Shown here piece after piece: positions 24,399 to 34,900 of a DNA stretch of 64,000 nt; the stretch's first letter is position 1; every line of letters starts with the position of its first letter. The stretch is taken from assembly GCA_963666465.1 (NCBI GenBank), contig OY762824.1, positions 496,001 to 560,000 on the forward strand, read 5' to 3'. Source of the DNA: VXYL01 sp963666465 (GTDB lineage: Bacteria > Pseudomonadota > Gammaproteobacteria > Pseudomonadales > Azotimanducaceae). A program made the translations under genes and the position numbers. The notes beneath the pieces were generated by a model. The model was not told the DNA's origin. It saw only the letters and a list, made by a program, of their open reading frames with translations, and did not search any database.

Positions 24399-25349
24399 TT
24401 ACGTTCCGGCGAAGAAGCGCTGGGGGTTGTCCACGAACAGCGTGTCGATGGTGCGGTCGGTTACGCCCATGTCCTTCAGGTCCGGGATGACGTGGCGGTG
24501 CATGTAGAGGTATTGGTCGGGGTTGGCGAGGGTGAAGGCGTGTTCGTCGGGGATCTTGCCGTCGGGGCCTTCGTTGTGGATGTGCAGGCAGATGCAGTCG
24601 TGGGCGGGGCAGAGGCGGTCGGCGTAGCCCATGTCGATCAGCGCTTTCAGGGTGACGGTGCGCATGCGGGGGCTGACGAAGCGGCCGGGGTAGCGGTCGA
24701 GGCCGAGGTAGCAGCCCTGGTCGAGAATCCACTTCAGGTATTCGGTGTCGGTGGTGTCGTTGGAGTGGTCGATCTTGACGCGGGTGAGATCGACGCCTTC
24801 CTCCTTGAAGATGGCGATCTGGCGGCGGGCGACGTGGCCGGTGGGATAGGAATGCACCATGATCGGCAGGCCCGTCTCGTTGTGGGCGCGGGCGACGGCG
24901 CGGGCCATGATTTCGAGTTCCGGCGTGACGCCCTCGAAATCGGCCGCGCACTTGAGGATGCCGGCCTTGATGTCGGTGCCGCGGAAGCCTTCCTCGGCAT
25001 CGCGGATGAACTCGCGCGCCATCTGGTTGGGCGAGACGCCGCGGATGAAGCGCGGCACGTCCAGCCACCAGCCGGTGACGTTGACAATGTTGATGCCGGA
25101 TTCGACGGAAACGCGACGGAGGAGTTCCGGATCGCGGCCCAGGTCGAAGGTGGTGGCGTCGATCATGGTGTCGATGCCGCCGGCCTTGGCGCGCTTCAGG
25201 CAATCGATGGCGCGCTGCTCGCGGTTGGGGCCGAGCAGGTCCGGATAGCTGCGATACATGCCGCTCGCGCTCACCATCACATGCTCGTGCATGAGGGTGA
25301 AACCCATGTCGGCGGGGTCGAGCGGGCCAGTGACGGAGTTGATGGTCAT
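24399..25349 (-). CDS. Phosphotriesterase-family metal-dependent hydrolase
   Basis: About 316 residues of the amidohydrolase/phosphotriesterase superfamily. The first metal motif is MGFTLMHEHVMV (HxH). A mid-protein GILKCAADFEG may supply the bridging residue in place of the usual carbamylated Lys region. Later His residues lie in GLPIMVHSYPTGH and VKIDHSNDTTD, and the final Asp in LCPAHDCIC. The ATG at 25349 has GGAGGGG upstream. Its stop lies 51 bases before the GrdB-like gene on the same strand, so both and the MFS carrier could be one transcript. The order suggests hydrolysis followed by reductive cleavage and transport, but that is inference. Confidence 0.85.
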   Translation of the reverse strand: MTINSVTGPLDPADMGFTLMHEHVMVSASGMYRSYPDLLGPNREQRAIDCLKRAKAGGIDTMIDATTFDLGRDPELLRRVSVESGINIVNVTGWWLDVPRFIRGVSPNQMAREFIRDAEEGFRGTDIKAGILKCAADFEGVTPELEIMARAVARAHNETGLPIMVHSYPTGHVARRQIAIFKEEGVDLTRVKIDHSNDTTDTEYLKWILDQGCYLGLDRYPGRFVSPRMRTVTLKALIDMGYADRLCPAHDCICLHIHNEGPDGKIPDEHAFTLANPDQYLYMHRHVIPDLKDMGVTDRTIDTLFVDNPQRFFAGT

Positions 25350-25589
25350 GGTTGCGCCCCTCCATTCGAGTGGCCCAAGCGTAACGCAATTGGGGCTTGA
25401 CGCGCCTTGCGGCGCGAGGAGGGCAGCGTGGACTCCTTCCAAGGGTCTTCCTTGCGATTTGTGCTGGTCTCGCTAGACTTCGTCGCCGGCTGCCAGACGC
25501 CGACGCTCGTCCTCACGCATAGAAGCGATACAGTTTCAGGCGATGGTGAAACGGCACCCGACTCCTCTGGATTCGCAGCAGGTCAGACC

Positions 25590-28500
25590 ATGACAGAGCG
25601 ATTCTTCGCAAACCCCATCCTCAACTCGCCCTACGAAAGGCCTGGCCGGCATTGGGAGCTTGATGAGGACCGGCGACCCACGGGAGTCATCGTCGAGGAC
25701 CGACGACAGTCGAAGCACATCACCGCAGTGCCCAAGCCTCTCGGCGACGATCCTCAGGCGGGTTTGGAGATCGGCGTTGCCGAACTGTCCACGGCGGACC
25801 AGCAATACGACCCGATGCCCGTCATCAACGCCATTCGCGGCCACGTGGACGCTTGGCGACAACTGCCTGCGGAACGCTCGGGCGTCACGCCTGTCACAGC
25901 CCGCTTGCTGCGGCACTGGCGCGAGTATCCGTTCCCCGGCCAGCGACCGTTCTTTTGCCAGGTCGAAGCGGTGGAGACGGCCATCTGGCTCGCGGAAGTG
26001 GCGGATTGCGTTGGGCGAGGCCGTGGTCCCTACCGCGCGATCCGCGACCATCTGCACGGTGCCAACGAGGCCGCGAATCCAGACCTCCTGCGAATCGCCC
26101 TGAAGCTGGCCACAGGTGCTGGCAAGACCACGGTGATGGCAATGCTCATTGCTTGGCAGACCCTGAATGCGGTCCGTCAACCGGGCAGCCAGCGCTTCAC
26201 GCGAGGGTTCCTGGTCGTGACCCCTGGCATCACGATCCGCGATCGCTTGCGCGTATTGCAGCCCAACGACCCAGATAGCTACTACGCGAAGCACGACCTA
26301 GTCCCCAAGGACATGCTGCCCGACTTGGGACGCGCCAAGATCATCATCACCAACTACCATGCGTTCCTCCGCCGCGAGACCATGAAGTTGCCAAGGGTAA
26401 GTCGTGCCTTGGTGGACGGTCACGACCACAAAATCACCACCAAGGAGACGGAAGGCGAGATGCTCCGGCGTGCGTGCGGCGAACTCTTGGGCCTGAAGAA
26501 TATCGTCGTGCTGAACGACGAGGCACACCATTGCTACCGCGAAAAGCCGGGTGAGGCGGAGGAAGAGAAGCACGCCGGTGAGGCCCGTGAGGAGGCGGAG
26601 AAAAACACCGACGCGGCCCGCCTTTGGATCAACGGCCTGGAAGTGGTGCAGCGCCGCCTAGGCATACGCGCAGTGTTCGATCTGTCCGCCACGCCCTTCT
26701 TCCTCGCCGGGTCGGGCTATCGAGAGGGCACGCTGTTTCCTTGGACCATGTGCGATTTCTCCCTCTTGGACGCCATTGAGTCCGGCATCGTCAAGTTGCC
26801 GCGAGTGCCGGTGGCGGACAACGTGCCGGGTGACGACATGCCGCGCTACCGCGAACTTTGGAAGCACATCGGGCCTTCCATGCCCAAAAAGGGACGCGCC
26901 GCCGCAGGACGCCTAGATCCCCTCAGCCTTCCGCCTGACCTGAGGGGTGCCATCGACGCCCTGTACAGCCACTACGAGGGCGCCTTTGCGTCTTGGAAGG
27001 CGGAAGGCATAAGCGTCCCCCCCGTCTTCATCGTCGTTTGCAGCAACACGGCCACCTCGAAGCTCGTGTACGACTACATCGCCGGTTTCGAACGTCCGGA
27101 TGGCGTGGCCGTGCCGGGGCACTTGCCGCTCTTCCGCAACTACGACGAAGACGGCAATCGCGTCGCACGCCCACAAACCCTGTTGATCGACAGCGAGCAA
27201 CTGGAATCTGGCGAGGCCCTCGACAAGGCGTTCCGCACGATCGCCGCAGACGAGATCGAAAGATTCCAGCGCGAGCGCAATGAACGGGGTGACACCGCCA
27301 AGGACGGGCCCGTCACGGACGCAGAACTGCTCCGTGAAGCCATGAACACCGTCGGCAAGCCGGAACAGCTTGGCGAGTCCATCCGCTGCGTGGTATCGGT
27401 CGCCATGCTCTCCGAAGGGTGGGACGCCAACACCGTCACCCACGTTCTTGGCGTGCGAGCATTCGGCACGCAGTTGCTGTGCGAGCAAGTGGTGGGTCGT
27501 GGGCTGCGCCGACAGTCGTACGAGTTGAACGACGAGGGCCGCTTCAACGTCGAATACGCGGACGTGCTCGGCATTCCCTTCGACTTCACTGCCGAGCCAG
27601 TGGTGGTACCCCCTGTCAAGCCCCGTCGCACGATCCATGTCCACGCCGTACGCCCCGACCGGGACGCCTTGACCATAGAGTTCCCCCGCGTGGAGGGCTA
27701 CACATACGAGTTGCCCCAGGAACGGCTCACGGCGGACTTCACGGCAGACTCGACGCTGAAGCTCACACCGGAACTGGTGGGTCCAACCCGCACACGCAAC
27801 GAGGGCATTCTCGGCGAAGGCGTGGTGTTGACGCCTGCAAGCGCTGCCGCTACACGCAAGGCCACCGTCGCATTTCACCTCGCCAAGCATCTGCTGTTCA
27901 AGAAATACCGAGGCGCGAATGAAGCGCCCAAGGTGCACCTGCTCGGCGACCTAAAACGCATCGCCCGCCAATGGCTCGACGACCATTTGATCTGTGAGGG
28001 TGGAACGGAGCCTGGCCAGATTCTCTACACGATCATCGCTGACGAGGCCTGCGACATCATCTTTCGAGCGATCGCCGCGTCCTCTGGCGAGAAGCAAATT
28101 CGGGCCGTTCTCGATCCCTACAACCCCCATGGCTCCACGGCGGACGTTGACTTCACCACGTCCAAGACGAACCGCTGGGAAACCGACGAGCAAAAATGCC
28201 ACGTCAACTGGGCGATATGCGACAGCGATTGGGAAAAGGAGTTCTGCCGCGTCGCGGAGGCCCACCCCCGCGTCTTGGCGTACGTCAAGAACCAAGGCAT
28301 GGGGTTCACGGTCCCGTATTGCTTCAACGGCCGCTCGCGACAGTACGTGCCCGATTTCATCGTGCGCATCGACGACGGCGGCGAGGCGCCGGTCAATCTG
28401 GTCGTGGAGATCAAGGGTCTTCGCGGCCAGGATGCTCAGGACAAGGCCGACACTATGCGTGCGATGTGGGTTCCCGGCGTGAACGCGGCTCAAGAGTTCG

Positions 28501-28676
28501 GAAAGTGGGCTTTCGCGGAGTTCACGAACGTCGATACCATGACGCAAGACTTCGACGGGTGGTTTGCCAAGCATGCGGCGTCGCCGGAGGTGCGGGCAGC
28601 GCATTCTCTGATTCTGGCCGGTGGAAGCGCACCGGACCTGGAGTACGTCCCGCGCCGCAAGAGCGTGATCTGGTGA
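25590..28676 (+). CDS. Res B: type III-like restriction endonuclease, SF2 helicase plus nuclease
   Basis: An intact protein of 1028 residues. The N-terminal ANPILNSPYERPGRHW is shared with Res A. Helicase motifs are LATGAGKTTVMAMLIAWQ (Walker A), IVVLNDEAHHCYRE (DExH-like), FDLSATPFFLAGSG (motif III, SAT) and LLCEQVVGRGLRR (motif VI). The C-terminal endonuclease is VPDFIVRIDDGG with LVVEIKGLRG, a PD-(D/E)xK core. The size and order fit ATP-dependent type III-like restriction subunits that act with a Mod partner; I recall them as the BPTD_3080-type group, but that name needs a search. The stop overlaps the PIN gene by 4 bp. Locus A holds a frameshifted paralogue in opposite orientation. Confidence 0.9.
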   Translation: MTERFFANPILNSPYERPGRHWELDEDRRPTGVIVEDRRQSKHITAVPKPLGDDPQAGLEIGVAELSTADQQYDPMPVINAIRGHVDAWRQLPAERSGVTPVTARLLRHWREYPFPGQRPFFCQVEAVETAIWLAEVADCVGRGRGPYRAIRDHLHGANEAANPDLLRIALKLATGAGKTTVMAMLIAWQTLNAVRQPGSQRFTRGFLVVTPGITIRDRLRVLQPNDPDSYYAKHDLVPKDMLPDLGRAKIIITNYHAFLRRETMKLPRVSRALVDGHDHKITTKETEGEMLRRACGELLGLKNIVVLNDEAHHCYREKPGEAEEEKHAGEAREEAEKNTDAARLWINGLEVVQRRLGIRAVFDLSATPFFLAGSGYREGTLFPWTMCDFSLLDAIESGIVKLPRVPVADNVPGDDMPRYRELWKHIGPSMPKKGRAAAGRLDPLSLPPDLRGAIDALYSHYEGAFASWKAEGISVPPVFIVVCSNTATSKLVYDYIAGFERPDGVAVPGHLPLFRNYDEDGNRVARPQTLLIDSEQLESGEALDKAFRTIAADEIERFQRERNERGDTAKDGPVTDAELLREAMNTVGKPEQLGESIRCVVSVAMLSEGWDANTVTHVLGVRAFGTQLLCEQVVGRGLRRQSYELNDEGRFNVEYADVLGIPFDFTAEPVVVPPVKPRRTIHVHAVRPDRDALTIEFPRVEGYTYELPQERLTADFTADSTLKLTPELVGPTRTRNEGILGEGVVLTPASAAATRKATVAFHLAKHLLFKKYRGANEAPKVHLLGDLKRIARQWLDDHLICEGGTEPGQILYTIIADEACDIIFRAIAASSGEKQIRAVLDPYNPHGSTADVDFTTSKTNRWETDEQKCHVNWAICDSDWEKEFCRVAEAHPRVLAYVKNQGMGFTVPYCFNGRSRQYVPDFIVRIDDGGEAPVNLVVEIKGLRGQDAQDKADTMRAMWVPGVNAAQEFGKWAFAEFTNVDTMTQDFDGWFAKHAASPEVRAAHSLILAGGSAPDLEYVPRRKSVIW

Positions 28677-29047
28677 TCTTGGTGGATACGTCGGTTTGGG
28701 TCGATCACATGCGGCAGCCGGATGTGACGATGCGTGCGTTGCTCAGGACGGGCGATGTGCTGATGCACTCGATGGTCCTGGGTGAACTGGCCTGCGGGAA
28801 TCTCCCCAATCGGGAGGCCCAGATTGCCGAATGGAGGGGATTGCCCAGGATTGGGGAGCTGAGCGGCGATGCTGTCGTCGCCAAGATCGAAGAACGCGAA
28901 CTGATGGGGCGCGGGATCGGCATCGCAGACGCGCATTTGGTTTGCTCGGTGCTAGAAAGCGAAGGCGCGCGACTGTGGACTCGGGACCGTCGCTTGCACC
29001 AGATCGCAACTGAATCAGGCATTGCCTTTGCTGAGGGAGATGGCTAG
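28673..29047 (+). CDS. VapC-like PIN-domain protein embedded in the restriction operon
   Basis: About 124 residues, starting GTG inside the res B stop (GTGA). PIN-domain acidic residues are visible: Asp in ILVDTSVWVDHM, Glu in MVLGELACGN, and Asp in MGRGIGIADAHLV and LWTRDRRLHQ. These should form the metal-dependent RNase site of VapC toxins. No VapB-type antitoxin is adjacent on either side: res precedes it and mod follows after 20 bases. The same gene, at the same place and with the same 4 bp overlap, occurs in locus A. That conservation suggests a functional link to restriction, such as a back-up toxin or a nuclease effector, rather than chance. Confidence 0.88.
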   Translation: MILVDTSVWVDHMRQPDVTMRALLRTGDVLMHSMVLGELACGNLPNREAQIAEWRGLPRIGELSGDAVVAKIEERELMGRGIGIADAHLVCSVLESEGARLWTRDRRLHQIATESGIAFAEGDG

Positions 29048-29067
29048 TTGATGGGGAAGATTGAGTA

Positions 29068-31980
29068 ATGGCCCGCAAGCCGAAGCCGAAGAAAGATGTC
29101 GAAGCGCTGACGCATCGGGAGGACTCCAGGCGCAACATCCCCACGGCGGAGCTGGAATCTGTGATGGGGGACGACGACAAGAGCCCCGTCCGGGTGGCCT
29201 TCGAGCGTCGCAATCGCGACCTCGATCCCCAGCTCGTTTGGCGAGGCAAGGACGAGCAGATGGACGACGGTCTCGTTGTCCAAGCGCCGCCGCTCTACAT
29301 CCAGGAGAAGGTCCACCCCAAGGCACTCATCGATGATCTACGTCGCCAAACCACGGAACGGGCAGATGAGGTTGCGCCGGAGCTGCCTGATCTCTTCGCT
29401 GACTTCTTGCCGAATCTGGACGCGTCAACGGAGTTCTACCAGCACGACCAGAACTGGTCTAACCGAATGATCCTCGGCGACAGCTTGCAGGTGATGGCGT
29501 CCCTTGCCGAGCGCGAAGGCCTACGCGGCAAAGTCCAGTGCATCTACATCGACCCGCCATACGGGATCAAGTTCAACTCGAACTTCCAATGGTCCACTAC
29601 CGACCGTGATGTGAAGGATGGCAAGGCAGAGCACATCACCCGAGAGCCAGAGCAGGTGAAGGCGTTTCGAGACACTTGGCGCGATGGAGTTCATTCGTAC
29701 CTGACGTACTTGCGGGACCGACTGACGGTAGCGCGGGAGTTGCTGACTGAGAGCGGCAGCGTTTTCGTGCAGATGGGGGACGAGAACGTGCATCGTGTGC
29801 GGGCACTCATGGACGAGGTGTTTGGAGAAGGTAACTTTGTAGTAACGCTTAAGTTCGCGAAGACGTCTGGGTTGGGTGGTAGGTTCCTAGACGAGACGTT
29901 TGACTATTTGATTTGGTTTGCCAAGAGTATCGAATCAATGAAGTTCCGACGCCCGTATCTTGAGAGAGTGCCTGGGATGCCAGGTGCCACCCAGTATACG
30001 TTCCTGATGCATCCAGACGGCTCCTATGCGGCCATCTCTTCAACGGAACGGCAGGGCCGTCCATTTGCACACGGCGATTTGAGGTCGCAGACGGGCAACC
30101 AAACGACTGTGTTCCCGTTTATTTTTCAAGGGTCTCACGTGCCCGCGCCACAACGGGGCGGGTGGAAGTCCAATCAATCGGGTATTGAGAGGCTCGATAG
30201 GGCCGGTCGGGTAATACGGGTTGGCAACACACCCCGATTCGTTAGGTACTTCGATGACGCTCCCTACTATCCAATGGGCTCCACGTGGCTCGATACGGGG
30301 ATTAGCGGCTTTGGCACGGAGAAAAGTTATGTCGTTCAAACACATCCTCGGGTCGTCCAGCGCTGCATCCTTATGGCCACCGATCCTGGGGACCTCGTCC
30401 TTGATCCAACGTGTGGTTCGGGGACCACCGCGTACGTCGCCGAACAATGGGGTCGTCGTTGGATCACGATGGACACTTCCCGAGTCGCCTTGGCACTGGC
30501 CCGCGCGCGCGTCATGGGTGCTCGCTATCCGTACTACCTCCTGTCCGACAGTGATGAGGGCCTGCTTAAGGTCGCCGGAGTAACTCGCACGGCGCTTTCT
30601 CGTTCGTCGACGCAAGGCGACATCCGGCAAGGCTTCGTCTATGAGCGCGTGCCGCGAATCACGCTTCGTGGAATCGCGAATAACGCCGAAATCGACGTGA
30701 TTTACGAGCAACTACAACCCGCTGTGGAAGCTGCACTTGCAGACCTAAATGAAGCGTTGCGCGGCCACACGGAGCCATTGCGCATCGGGAGCGGCGGAAG
30801 AACCGGTATGGACTTGCGCTTTGATGCGCTCGAAGGCGACCCGTTTACGCTACCGAGCGGTGAAGGCGTGCCGGCGGGTGTCCTACTAGAGTGGGAGGTT
30901 CCGCGCGAGCCACCGGAGGATTGGCCGGAGTCGGCCTCGGAACCACTGGCCCGGTTCTGGGAGGCGCGCACCACCAGGCAGCGCGAAATCGACGCCTCGA
31001 TCGTGGCGAAGGCTGACTTCGAGTACCTCTACGACAAGCCCTACGAAGACAAGGGCAAGGTTCGCGTGGCCGGCCCATTCACAGTCGAATCGCTCACCCC
31101 CCATCGCGTTGTCGAGGCCGAACGGTCCGATTCTGTTCCCCCGGTCCCGACCAACGAAGTCCGCGACGAGAGACAGCCATACACCGCGGCCGAGTCGCCG
31201 CCCGCGTCGGTCGAGGACTTCGCAGCCGTCATCTTGGAGCAACTCCGAGCGGCCGGCATTCAGCAGGTGGACAAGCACGGCAAGATCGACTTCACGGCTC
31301 TCAACGGCTGGCCAGGCCGCGGGTTCGCCGCCGAAGGCCGCTACCAAGAGGGTGACGACGAACGCCGAGCCGCCATCCTGATCGGTTCGGAACACGGCAC
31401 GGTTGGCCGCTCCGACCTCGTGGCTGCGGCCCGTGAAGCTGCGGAAGCGCAATTCGACGTGCTCATCGCCTGCGCCTTCAACTACGACGCCCAAACCACC
31501 GAACTCAACCAGCTCGGTCGCCTGCCCATCCTCAAGGCACGCATGAATGCAGATCTGCAAATGTCCACCGACCTCAAGAAGACCAAGGGCGGCAACCTCT
31601 TCGTCATCTTCGGCGAACCGGACATCGACGTGCTCGACGCTCCGGACGATCAAATCCAAGTCCAAATCAATGGCATCGACCTCTTCGACCCCCGAACCGG
31701 CGATGTCCGCTCGTCCGAACCGAACGACCTAGCCTGCTGGTTCATCGACACCGACTACGACATGGCCAGCTTCTTCGTCCGCCACGCCTACTTCCTAGGC
31801 GCCAACGACCCCTACAAAGCCCTCAAGACCACCCTAAGGGCCGAAATCGACCCCGAAGCCTGGGACACCCTCCACTCCACCACCTCAAGACCGTTCCCAA
31901 AGCCAGCTTCCGGCAGAATCGCCGTCAAAGCCATCAACCACTTGGGCGACGAGGTCATGAAGGTGATCGACGTCGGATGA
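29068..31980 (+). CDS. Mod B: type III-like adenine DNA methyltransferase
   Basis: An intact protein of 970 residues. The catalytic motif YIDPPYGIKFNSNF (DPPY, N6-adenine type) lies near residue 157 and the SAM motif LVLDPTCGSGTTAYVAEQ near residue 450. This beta-class order is typical of Mod subunits. Between them, about residues 270-400, is the presumed target-recognition domain, which differs strongly from Mod A although both flanks align closely. The C-terminal half (GDIRQGFVYERVPRITL through FEYLYDKPYED to the end) is also conserved with Mod A. The stop overlaps the STAND gene start (ATGA). It should methylate the site that Res B restricts. Confidence 0.9.
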   Translation: MARKPKPKKDVEALTHREDSRRNIPTAELESVMGDDDKSPVRVAFERRNRDLDPQLVWRGKDEQMDDGLVVQAPPLYIQEKVHPKALIDDLRRQTTERADEVAPELPDLFADFLPNLDASTEFYQHDQNWSNRMILGDSLQVMASLAEREGLRGKVQCIYIDPPYGIKFNSNFQWSTTDRDVKDGKAEHITREPEQVKAFRDTWRDGVHSYLTYLRDRLTVARELLTESGSVFVQMGDENVHRVRALMDEVFGEGNFVVTLKFAKTSGLGGRFLDETFDYLIWFAKSIESMKFRRPYLERVPGMPGATQYTFLMHPDGSYAAISSTERQGRPFAHGDLRSQTGNQTTVFPFIFQGSHVPAPQRGGWKSNQSGIERLDRAGRVIRVGNTPRFVRYFDDAPYYPMGSTWLDTGISGFGTEKSYVVQTHPRVVQRCILMATDPGDLVLDPTCGSGTTAYVAEQWGRRWITMDTSRVALALARARVMGARYPYYLLSDSDEGLLKVAGVTRTALSRSSTQGDIRQGFVYERVPRITLRGIANNAEIDVIYEQLQPAVEAALADLNEALRGHTEPLRIGSGGRTGMDLRFDALEGDPFTLPSGEGVPAGVLLEWEVPREPPEDWPESASEPLARFWEARTTRQREIDASIVAKADFEYLYDKPYEDKGKVRVAGPFTVESLTPHRVVEAERSDSVPPVPTNEVRDERQPYTAAESPPASVEDFAAVILEQLRAAGIQQVDKHGKIDFTALNGWPGRGFAAEGRYQEGDDERRAAILIGSEHGTVGRSDLVAAAREAAEAQFDVLIACAFNYDAQTTELNQLGRLPILKARMNADLQMSTDLKKTKGGNLFVIFGEPDIDVLDAPDDQIQVQINGIDLFDPRTGDVRSSEPNDLACWFIDTDYDMASFFVRHAYFLGANDPYKALKTTLRAEIDPEAWDTLHSTTSRPFPKPASGRIAVKAINHLGDEVMKVIDVG

Positions 31981-34900
31981 AGCTCGAGCGCTCGGGCCAC
32001 CCCAGCAGGGCTGAGGGGACCTTGATGAGCCACGACTTCAAGCCGAGTGGGTCAATCCGCGCTGGATTTGCGTACCAGGATCTGGTTGCCGTTGAGATAC
32101 TCATTGACTTCCTGCGTGATCGAGACCGATACGAGTGGGTCCAGGTGGAGGCGGTCGAGAAGGGATTCCGGTCTATCGACGACGTGGTTGCCTGCCGGAA
32201 GGACGGCAGGTTCGAACTGACACAGGTGAAATTTACGCTAGACCCTGCATCGCCTGATCACCGATTGGACTGGGAGTGGTTGACGGCTCGCAAGGGAACG
32301 GGAACGTCGTTGGTACAGAAGTGGGCGAAAACCGTGCTGGAGCATGTACGTAACAGCACACTCGCGACGGCGATGTTGAAGACCGACCGGGAACCAGACG
32401 AGGGCTTCGGAGAGTGTCTGTCGGGGAGGCGCGTGGATTACGCCCGCGTCCCGCTGGACGTCCAGCGTACCTTGAGGGAACAGATCGGTTCTTCTGAGGA
32501 TGTAACCGAGTTTTTCGAGAACTTCGATTTCGCACATTCGCGAAAGCGCTTGGACGACTATGAAGAGGTGCTGCGAGCGAGGCTGCGGCACGAACTGGAT
32601 TCGGGGGGATGGGCGAGGTTCAAGCAATACGTGGAGACGTGGGCGACGCGGCGTAACAAGCCTGGACCCGACGGGAGGATTCGCCACTTCCATCTGATGC
32701 GAATCTTCTCTCCAGAGCGTCCGATGGCATTGCCGCAGGATTTCGTGGTGCCGGTAGGCTACGGCGTACCCGACCAGGAGTTCCACGCGGAACTCACGGC
32801 GCAGTGTACGACTGCTGATGGGGTTACTGTACTTTGGGGGCCGCCAGGGCGCGGCAAGAGCACCTACTTGAGCCATTGCGTCGCGGAATGGGGGCAGAAA
32901 GAGGGGCTGATAGCCATTCGTCACCATTACTATCTGCAGCTCCAAGATCGCTCCGAGGGTAGGTTCAGCTATTTTGCGATTGACCAGTCATTTAGACACC
33001 AGATTGAAGAGGCGGGGTTGCCTACCGGCGATAGGAGTTCGGGGCTTGGCGAGGCGCTAGCGCATGCGGCGAGTGCCGCAGAAGCGGAAGGGAAGCGCAT
33101 GGTAGTCGTCGTGGATGGGCTTGATCACGTTTGGCGTGAGGACGGTGACATTGCGCAAATGAATGAGCTGTTCAGGCGATTGTTGCCACTGCCTACCGGC
33201 GTGCGCCTTGTAGTCGGGACGCAGAGGGTCGAGGACAAGTACCTTCCCGTGCCCTTGCTCACGAAGCTGCCTAAGGATCGCTGGACAGAGCTGCCGACGA
33301 TGTCGGTTTTCGCAGTTCGAAAATGGTTGGCTTCGCAGTGTGCAGCAGGCCGCGTTCCGATTGAAGAGATGGTGCATCGGACGCCAGCGGAGACGATCGA
33401 GGAACTTGCTACCGAGCTCCACACGATTTCGGGTGGACTGCCGCTGCATCTCGTCTATTCGGTGGAGGCATTGCTTGAAAGTGGTAAGCCACTGACTCCG
33501 AGCGTGGTTGCGGAGTTGCCCGTGTGCCCGTCGGGGGACATCGAGGTCTATTACGAGTCGCTCTGGACGCGGCTCGCGCCAGTGTCGAAACGGGCTCTGC
33601 ACTTGCTCGCGGGATTGCAGTTTGCTCCGCCGCTCCACGGACTACGCTCGTGCCTCTCAGGGGACTGGGCATCGGTCGTTGACGAAGCGGGCCACCTCCT
33701 AGAGTTCCGAGAGGCTAGTATCTCTCCATTCCACTCCAGTCTGTTCGCTTTTCTGCGCAGAAGATCCGAACATGAGCGAGAATTCGAGGCGCTGGCAGCC
33801 GAGATGGTGAGGTGGCTTGAGCAGGACGCCCCGGCGTATTGGAAGCGTGCTTGGTTTTGGATGACGAAGGCGCAACTTGGAGACGTAACGAACCTTGTAT
33901 ACGGACCAACGCGCAAGTGGGCCATCGAATGGCTGAAGGACGCGTACCCGATAGACCAACTGGTGCATGTGCTGAACACGGCCGAGGAAGCCGCATTGAA
34001 GGCGGCAGACTTCCGTTCGTTGCTACGCCTCCGTTCTATCAAGGTGGCTGCCGCGAATGCACGAGACTTCCAGACGGAGGATTGGGGTGGATTCTATGAG
34101 GTTGCATTCTCGTCATCCAACGACCCGGACCTCGCAGCCGTCCTCAGGGACAACATCCCGACGATGAGGGTGGAGGAGTTGCCCGCTGTTGCAGACCGTC
34201 GCTCGGCAACCGTTCGTAATCGGGTGGTCCAAGAGCTTGACAGGCGAGTTAGCGCTCGTACGACCGACGGGTTGGGCGGGGGTCAAGGGTATTCGGGAGC
34301 GATCGTCCGGATCGTTGCACGAGGGGACGTCGCTAAGGCGGACGAGATTGTCAAATTCGCCAAGCGAACGGGTCAGGAATCCCTGATTGAAGAGTATGCC
34401 CGCGAGTCGCTACGAGCGGGAAACTGGGGGAGTGTGCTGGCTATCGCACGACGGCAGGGTGGGTACGAGTTGGACCGCTTGGCGTTCGCGGCGCTTTGCG
34501 TGGAGGGGATTGGTCCCAAGGGAATGGGATTGGCCGGGGCTACCGAACCAGCCCTCCAGTGCCTTGCGTTGCTCGTCGACGGAGAATGCGACGGAGACAT
34601 TGCGGTGGAAGACGTCTCCCCCCTCCCGACGCTGAAGAGGTGGGAGGCCCCTCTTGGCCTTGGGACCGAGATCCGGAGGGCCGGCTACCGAGTGTTTTTC
34701 GGCGCCTTGGCTACGGCGTTGGCGGGCGGCATGCCGGAGGGTCGGACGCTCATTGGGCAAGGAGCGGGGACATGGCTGGGTAAGTCATTCCGCGAGTTGG
34801 AGCGCATGGCAGGCCAAGTTGGTGCGGATTGGCTTCAGGAAGGGCGTTGGCCAACCTTGGGCGAAGTCTATAACTCGTTCTCCCTGCGACGCCCGGTTGC

